From contig JALCCG010000432.1 in assembly GCA_023212695.1 (NCBI GenBank), positions 1 to 12,842 of the forward strand: a DNA stretch of 12,842 nt, in the 5' to 3' direction. Shown here piece by piece: positions 8,005 through 12,842 of the stretch. The position numbers and the translations under genes were made by a program. How positions within the stretch are numbered: the stretch's first letter is position 1; each line of letters starts with the position of its first letter. Source of the stretch: Sporisorium sorghi. Its lineage: Eukaryota; Basidiomycota; Ustilaginomycetes; Ustilaginales; Ustilaginaceae. Under the pieces are notes generated by a model, which was not told the DNA's origin, ran no database searches, and worked only from the letters and a program-made list of their open reading frames with translations.

Positions 8005-8017
8005 GAAACTTCTGGAA
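8005..8017 (-). promoter_or_regulatory. Perfect three-unit heat-shock element (GAAnnTTCnnGAA)
   Basis: The plus strand reads GAAACTTCTGGAA, which is TTCnnGAAnnTTC on the gene strand, the consensus for an Hsf1 trimer. It lies about 55 bases upstream of the TATA box and about 155 bases upstream of the start codon of the oxidoreductase gene, which fits a functional element. All nine fixed bases match. With equal base frequencies about 0.1 chance match would be expected in the entire window. Confidence 0.55.
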
Positions 8018-8074
8018 GAATGGTCGTCATTGCCGTCTCGAATTGGGCCGTTGTGGAGGAACACTCGGCTCGGC

Positions 8075-8119
8075 AATATAAAAAAAAATAAAAATAAAAA
8101 AATAAAAAAATAAAAAAAC
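8075..8119. repeat. A-rich low-complexity tract (TAAAAAAA-like repeats)
   Basis: This 45-base stretch consists of A runs broken by single T at intervals of roughly six to ten bases. It lies 226-270 bases upstream of the oxidoreductase start and is T-rich on the gene strand. Such tracts exclude nucleosomes. It contains AATAAA strings on the plus strand, but no plus-strand gene ends here. Confidence 0.75.
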
Positions 8120-8602
8120 TTGTCACATGAGATGGGTCACGAACATTTCGGCTGAATCTCTTCCTCACCCCATGTGCACTGGCAACGGAATGGCACCTCT
8201 GTTGCTTGAGCCACGGTGAAGTCTGGCCTCGGACTTTAGAAAGACTGCTCTCGAGAGACACGACTGCAGCGCCAGATGGTCACCGGTTATTCGGTAGATC
8301 ATGTCGGACCGTGGCAAATCCAAATCGTGAATAATGCCGTGCTTGCAAAAACGATTCAATTTTGCCGAAACTGAAACTCAAAATTTTCCTAACCTGTCAT
8401 TTGATCAACTTCTTCCAACTGCTCGTCACGTCACGCTGCGTGTCACACTCTCTGGCCCTTTCTGTCTGTCCCGTGTGGCTGCAGGTGCGGCGGCCGAGTT
8501 CCGAATGCTTTTCTCCTCCTCCGCGGCTTGTCCTCAATCCCGCAAGACCCACTCGTCAGCACCGTGTGGCCATGTCGCCATCCAGCATCAATCTGTTCCT
8601 TT

Positions 8603-10629
8603 TTAGCTCCGTTGCGTTGCCGTCTGTCGACGCTCCCACTCTGCATAGGCCCTTCGATAACCTGTTTCGACACGTCCAGAGTCGCCATCGCGTCAGCCTC
8701 TACGTACCCAAGTCGTCTTTGAATGGGCAAGAGCAAAGCGTGTTTCACTCACCTACTGCGTTCAGTCGAGGACCGTGGTCGTTGGTTGCGCGATGTGTGT
8801 TGAGATCTGCAGCGTCCAAGAGGACAGTGCCAATAGTGCAACAAGATAGAGACAGCGACAAAAGAGATGGTGTCAGATAAGATTCAGGTCACTCAAGCCG
8901 GAGCATCGCCACGCATGCGACTCTGTTGCAAAACGCGTTGATCCGAGTGACGCTGCATACTTACGGTTCAGTGTGCCGTATGCCTTGTCGCACCCATCAA
9001 AGTCGCAGCGATACTTGCGCTCGACCTCTTCCGACTTTCGACGCCGTCGGATTCGCCGGAGGCCGCCGCTGCTCATCGAGCTCCTCTGCCCGTTGTTGTC
9101 GTGTCCATCTCCAGCAATTTGTCCAGAAAGCGCTTGCGTCGCTGAAGCGAATTGTCCGTTGGGCGCCCGATACCAGATGCGTCTTTTCGATCCAATACAT
9201 CCCTCCTCCATTCGACCGCCTCCCAAATTCACACCAGCAACTCCACTGCTGGACCTCAGCGCCGCAAACGACCCCTGTTGAACCTTCGCCCCGTCTCTGG
9301 CAGCACTCGAGTCGCCATGTTGGCCGAGGCTTGACTCGAATGATACGCTGCGCGGGTGAATGCCGCGAGTAGAACCTGACGCTTCGGCTCGATCTCGCAT
9401 CGAAAAAGACGAGTCTTGCAGGGATGCCTCCCCGTTTCGACTCAGCCATGCATCGCTCGACGTCAACATTGAACCTGGCAGCGATTGAGTTGATTCCAGG
9501 GAGCTCGTGGTTCCGCTCGTCGCAAAGCTGTCGTAGCCGCCGAGTTCGTTGGCGTACAAGTCCCGCGAATCGCGACCGAAAAGCGGCAAAGTGTGATCGT
9601 GAGAGACGCCCCACCTTGGATTGTGGGCGGATGCACCCATCAGCGATTGGCAACCGTTGTGCCCGTGGTGCAAAGAGAGATCGACAAATTGGAGCCGCAG
9701 AGTGTGTTCCTCGCCTTGCAAGTACGGCTCTGCGGGCCGGGGCCATTCTTGTCCGTTCAAAACCCTCTCTCCGCTGTCATAGTCGCTCATGTCGGGACTG
9801 AAGAGTGTCCGAGAAGGCGCTGTGGCCGAAGGCGCTGTGGCCGAAGGCGCTGTGAAAGTCGAGTCTCTTGGTCTCGATGATGTGGCTTGGCGCTGGGCTC
9901 CCTGCGCATGGAGATCCACTACACCTTGACTCGTGACTGACGAGGGATGGTTGCACTCCAGTGCAAGCCACTCTTCGCCACGATAAACTGCATCTGCGGG
10001 CCGCGTCATGTCGAATGGACCATCACTTGCCAAGGACGGGCAAGAGAGCATGCGGTGGTCGGCTGTTGCGTCGAAAAGGTGAGCAAAAGGAGTCCTGCTG
10101 TCGAAAGGGTGTGCATGGCTTGCAGCTGAATCTGTACCGAACGTAACAGCCAGACTGGGCAGGGTCTGCGTTTGATTGCCTTCTGCAGTAGAGTCGCATT
10201 CGAGATTCGTTGAAAGAAAGGTCAGCACGAGTGAAGGGTCTTGGGTCAGTGCACACGTCGCAACAGAGCGACGGACTCACCCAAACTGGACCGCGGTCCT
10301 GCATCGCCATGCGCGCCACCGAGGCTGAAATGATGGCTGCCGGTGTCGATATGATCTGAGTAAAAGAATTGTCCTTCTTCGCTCGTTGTTGCTGTCTCTG
10401 AGATTCCATAGCTTCCTAGAGAGACGTGCGATCCAGTCCATTCGTCAGCACACAATGCATCCAAGTTGAAGCTTGTGGTAGCATCTGCAGTCGCTGCCAA
10501 ATCCGGCCTTCCGATTGGTGTCAAGGTTGAGAATTGGGTCGGTGGTGCCGAACTCGAGCGTGCCGAAAGACTGCCCGCTGCACCGCCCAGCCTGTCTCCG
10601 CCAGGCCACAAGGTGGGATCTCGATCCAT
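8603..10629 (-). CDS. Con7-like single C2H2 zinc-finger transcription factor, four exons
   Basis: The proposed exons are 10629-10281, 10182-8965, 8806-8753 and 8661-8603. They sum to 1680 bases, an exact 559-residue frame. The first 480 residues are Ser/Gly-rich with no known domain. A basic RRIRRRRKSEEVERKYRC stretch leads into one zinc finger: Cys509-x4-Cys514-x12-His527-x5-His533, with the core CDKAYGTLNHLNTH. This matches the Con7 family of fungal C2H2 regulators, where KAYGTLNHLNAH is diagnostic. A basic tail with a tryptophan (YRRAYAEWERR, 542-552) follows, as in Con7 proteins. In the rice blast fungus Con7 is needed for spore shape and appressorium formation through cell-wall genes; a similar role here is only inference. 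All donors are GTGAGT or GTAAGT. The last acceptor is the weakest point: using AG 8701-8700 instead keeps frame and gives a longer C-terminus ending at 8443. The start context at 10629 is weak (T at -3) but no other ATG lies in exon 1. Confidence 0.85.
8662..8752 (-). other. Intron 3 of the Con7-like gene (91 bases, acceptor uncertain)
   Basis: The donor is TAG|GTGAGT. The preferred acceptor is AACAG (AG at 8663-8662), with a GCTGACG branch-like site about 30 bases before it; this yields a Con7-like basic tail and a TAA at 8605-8603. The alternative acceptor GTAG (8701-8700) makes a 53-base intron and stays open to TGA at 8443. Confidence 0.6.
8807..8964 (-). other. Intron 2 of the Con7-like gene, inside the zinc finger (158 bases)
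   Basis: The donor is ACC|GTAAGT and the acceptor CTGCAG|AT. A TCTGACA branch-like site is followed by a long pyrimidine-rich stretch. The splice rebuilds GTLN-H-LNTH exactly where the Con7-family finger requires it. If the intron is retained, the frame ends at 8873 and both zinc-binding histidines are lost. Confidence 0.88.
9813..9854. repeat. 15-base tandem repeat, 2.8 copies, within the Con7-like gene
   Basis: The unit GAAGGCGCTGTGGCC occurs at 9813-9827 and 9828-9842, with a partial third copy at 9843-9854. The copies are identical, and the length keeps frame, encoding the pentapeptide repeat SATAP in a disordered part of the protein. It may vary in copy number between strains. Confidence 0.9.
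10183..10280 (-). other. Intron 1 of the Con7-like gene (98 bases, phase 1)
   Basis: The donor is G|GTGAGT and the acceptor CTGCAG|AA. A GCTGACC branch-like site followed by a pyrimidine stretch lies before the acceptor. Exon 1 would otherwise stop at 10246, and the joined frame continues as L-E-G-N-Q with no change of reading frame in exon 2. Confidence 0.85.
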
Positions 10630-11834
10630 GGAGGGGAAGAGGGTAGTTGGTTCGATGCTGCCAGCGGGCTTGCTTCCGTGGATGAGTTCAGAGAGATTCG
10701 AGCGACATCGCCGTCGTCGAGAGTTGTTGGCTGGTCGAGTCGTTCAAGTCAAATTCGAGAGAGCTGCTCCCTCGGACCGAGTCGAGTCTATATACCCTGC
10801 TATGGGCGCTCGGGACCGCTTGCTGTCGAGACTGAGCTCAGTAGATTTGTCTGTAAACAAGGTCGAGGTCCCTTCACCGGCCGGACGCCCATCGTGATGA
10901 CGTCTCGGAATGCGCGAGGCACCATCGCTGTGTGCCTGTCTCCTTCGCGCTGCGGTCCTTTGGACCAGCCCTGATTCTGCCGCTCTACTCCGCCGTCCGA
11001 TTACGCCCTGGTCCTAGCCGTCCTGGCCGCAGTGGCGAACGAGCCTTTCTAGCAAGTCCGTCATCGTGCGGAGTCAAGTGCGTTGTTCTGGGCAGTCACG
11101 TAGTGAGATCGCGAGACCACTGACGAGAAGATGGGCGACCTTTCGCCCTGTGACTTTAACGCGAGTGTGACAAGAACGTAGCCATTGGCGTCGAAGACCA
11201 CATGACGATGTGATCTTACAGCAAACAGAGACCTGTAGCTTTTAGCTTCTCCCGAACGCCAAGCTCCTTTCTTTCGCGCTTTCACTCCCCCTTAGTCCGT
11301 GTCTCTTCCTGTTATCACTTTGATCCCATGATTTATCCGCCTTCGAATCTTCCATTTCATCACCTTCTTGGCGGGAAAATGACCTGAACAGCGCCACATC
11401 ATGCCCCCACGATCCAGCGCCTCATCGAGCATGAGCCGAACAAGTCCGTGCAAAGAAGCACGAGCGCCATACGATGGGCCCACTCGCTGCTGTTCGTCGT
11501 CTTTCTCGGTCCAACCCCCTTCATCCAAATACGAAGCACAAGCCTGATTTGAACAAGGCAGGTGTGCACTGCAGAGTAGCAGGGCGCATTGATATTTCTC
11601 CTTTAGCCGTGCGCTTGGCTTGCGAATCTGCCGAACTCCGAATGGGTCGCTCAGCTTCACGGAGCCCTCGCTACGAGCCATGCGTACCACTCAAGTCTCA
11701 AGATTCAATCACGTCGAGGGGGCAATTCCCTCGAACGGGCATCGTGCGCCTTCTTCCCTCACACATGCGCCAATTCGTCAGCATGGGTATTGACGAGTGA
11801 TGAAGTGTGTTCTGTGCTGTGCTGTGCTGACATT
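10630..11834. other. 1.2-kb stretch without a recognisable gene
   Basis: This stretch lies between the start of the Con7-like gene and the stop of the right-hand gene, both on the minus strand. It should contain the long upstream region of the first and the 3' UTR of the second. ORFs of up to about 130 codons occur on both strands (for example minus 11681-11292 and plus 11474-11800), but they have mixed composition and no family resemblance. Three copies of GTGCT (11814-11828) lie just after the stop codon of the right-hand gene. No tRNA or other RNA gene was recognised. Confidence 0.55.
10787..10796 (-). promoter_or_regulatory. TATA box of the Con7-like gene
   Basis: The minus strand reads GGTATATAGA here, about 160 bases upstream of the ATG at 10629. 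This would give a leader of about 130 bases and supports the orientation and the approximate 5' end of the gene. Confidence 0.6.
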
Positions 11835-12842
11835 TCAGTTCAGCTTCAAGACCTTGCGCTTAGGCGATTTGCGCGAACCAGCCTTACTAGGGCTTGGGCT
11901 CTGGGCGACTGCACCTCCTTGAGATCGACCGCTCCTGCGTGGCTGCGACTTGACGCTCTCCTTTGGATCGACTTTGGCCACCTTTTCCGTTGCTGCCGCC
12001 GTGCTGGCTGAGTCCTCCTCGGGTTTCTGCTTGCGCTTCTTCCCGCCTTTGCCGCCTCGTTTCGCCTTGCCAGTCGGCTGAGCTTTGGATACGCTGAGAT
12101 CCTCCTCTTCATCGTCGTCCGGCTGAACCATCTCATCCTCGCCCAATGAGGCTGGTGGCGAGCGCACAGAGCTGTCTTCTGCTTGGTCCTGACCATCTGA
12201 CTCGTCCGGCTCCGCGCCTTCAATGCTAGGATCGAGCGCAGCGTTTGCCTGAGACTTGCGACCGCGGCGAGCCTTCTTAGACAGTGAAGGTGAAGGAGCC
12301 ATATCGAGGGCGCTCTCGACAGCGGCGGCATCCTCGTCGACTGCGCCAGGGGTTGAAGACTTGCGGCCGCGTCGCTTTTTGGGCTGCGGCTCCGATACCA
12401 GCTCCGCGTCGTCTTCGTCAGCTTTGGACCCTTCCTGTGCCACCGACGTATTTGCTGCCGCGCTCTTGCGAGATCGACCGCGCTTCTTCTTCAGTTGAGG
12501 CGAGGAAGAGCCGAGACGAGCAGACGAGGTCTGCGTGTTTGCATCGTCGAAGTCCTTCCTTGCAAGGATGCTCGTCTCGCCATCGACCGCCTCCGCCTCT
12601 TCATCTTTGACTTGTTCTTCGAGCGATGCGATCGAGACATCTCCGGCGAGGGTCGCTGGTGGGTGCCTGTCCCTGAGCAGACGGCGTCTCTCGTCGTCAG
12701 GAAGATAGTCGGCATTGGGACTCTTCGGGTCAGGATGACGAGGCGAATGATGGTGCGACGACGTCGCGGCTTGGTGTGGGACACTGTGCAGAGGTGGATG
12801 AGTGGTGAGGCGGAAGTGAGGATTGAGGGAAGAGTTGGGAGG
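11835..12842 (-). CDS. Unidentified lysine-rich nuclear protein with AT-hook-like motifs (C-terminal part, 5' end outside window)
   Basis: The frame is open from the window edge to TGA at 11837-11835, giving 335 residues with no ATG start before a GTG at 12443, so the true start lies to the right. The sequence alternates acidic and basic segments. Three related basic motifs recur: KKKRGRSRKS (118-127 of the visible part), PKKRRGRKS (154-162) and KKARRGRKS (189-197). They resemble AT-hooks (R/K-G-R cores) and nuclear localisation signals. An acidic run DDDEEED (242-248) is followed by a Gly/Lys patch (KRGGKGGKKRKQK) and a basic end rich in SPSPSK-type phosphorylation motifs. The segment near 41-60 (SPNADYLPDDERRRLL) looks more ordered. 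A chromatin or nucleolar protein is the natural guess, but I do not recognise the family. Introns toward the edge cannot be excluded. Confidence 0.72.
   Translation of the reverse strand, partial: PPNSSLNPHFRLTTHPPLHSVPHQAATSSHHHSPRHPDPKSPNADYLPDDERRRLLRDRHPPATLAGDVSIASLEEQVKDEEAEAVDGETSILARKDFDDANTQTSSARLGSSSPQLKKKRGRSRKSAAANTSVAQEGSKADEDDAELVSEPQPKKRRGRKSSTPGAVDEDAAAVESALDMAPSPSLSKKARRGRKSQANAALDPSIEGAEPDESDGQDQAEDSSVRSPPASLGEDEMVQPDDDEEEDLSVSKAQPTGKAKRGGKGGKKRKQKPEEDSASTAAATEKVAKVDPKESVKSQPRRSGRSQGGAVAQSPSPSKAGSRKSPKRKVLKLN

Larger units (their letters stand above)
7850..8602 (-). promoter_or_regulatory. Intergenic region: oxidoreductase promoter and 3' region of the Con7-like gene
   Basis: Both flanking genes are on the minus strand, so these 753 bases hold the 3' UTR of the transcription factor gene (right part) and the promoter of the oxidoreductase (left part). 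The promoter elements are listed separately. A minus-strand frame runs on to 8443 and would become coding if a different last splice acceptor is used in the transcription factor gene. Otherwise I see no gene. Confidence 0.6.

Noticed and set aside
8443..8748. A separate small gene of 101 codons
   Set aside because: It begins with GTG-derived residues inside intron 3 of the Con7-like gene and is better explained as intron, alternative last exon and 3' UTR.
8362..8880. A 172-codon plus-strand ORF opposite the last exons of the Con7-like gene
   Set aside because: It starts without support, has mixed composition and lies antisense to exons that rebuild a known zinc finger.
11292..11690. A 132-codon minus-strand ORF in the 1.2-kb gap
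   Set aside because: Starts at GTG, or 129 codons from ATG 11681; composition is irregular and no domain or promoter supports it. A small gene cannot be strictly excluded.
12491..12784. A 97-codon minus-strand ORF at the right edge
   Set aside because: The neighbouring frame is open to the edge and continues smoothly into the AT-hook-like protein; this one is a very Arg-rich shadow frame.

Overview
The window looks like nuclear DNA of a basidiomycete fungus, most likely a smut-type member of the Ustilaginomycotina. The reasons are GC-rich, mostly intron-free genes with long disordered N-termini, short introns where they occur (91-158 bases, GTAAGT/GTGAGT donors, CTGAC branch-like sites), TATA-box promoters, and six fungal-type genes placed close together on both strands. 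I see no transposon, tRNA, rRNA, CRISPR array, or viral or bacterial segment.

Layout from left to right. A 77-base A-rich run and a leader precede a SAD1/USP39 homologue (483-2360, +), a catalytically dead ubiquitin-protease fold that acts in tri-snRNP assembly. Tail to tail with it is an ornithine decarboxylase antizyme gene (4122-2622, -). The antizyme is split into two overlapping frames joined at a classic +1 programmed frameshift site, TCC TGA C. A divergent intergenic region of about 0.84 kb separates it from an ESS2/DGCR14/Bis1 homologue (4959-6698, +), a late spliceosome protein. Eighty bases later, in convergent orientation, lies a cysteine-free zinc-independent MDR oxidoreductase (7849-6779, -). 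Its promoter holds a TATA box and a perfect three-unit heat-shock element. Further right is a four-exon Con7-like C2H2 transcription factor (10629-8603, -). Its single zinc finger is split by an intron, and a 54-base exon carries both zinc-binding histidines. A 1.2-kb non-coding stretch follows, and the window ends with the C-terminal part of a charged nuclear protein with three AT-hook-like motifs (12842-11835, -, 5' end outside).

The genes do not form one pathway. Two are general splicing factors, one is the polyamine feedback regulator, one is a stress-type reductase, one is a developmental-type transcription factor, and one is an unidentified nuclear protein. The most interesting element is the antizyme gene. 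It can only be read correctly with a ribosomal frameshift, and an automatic gene caller would very probably reduce it to an ORF2-only hypothetical protein.
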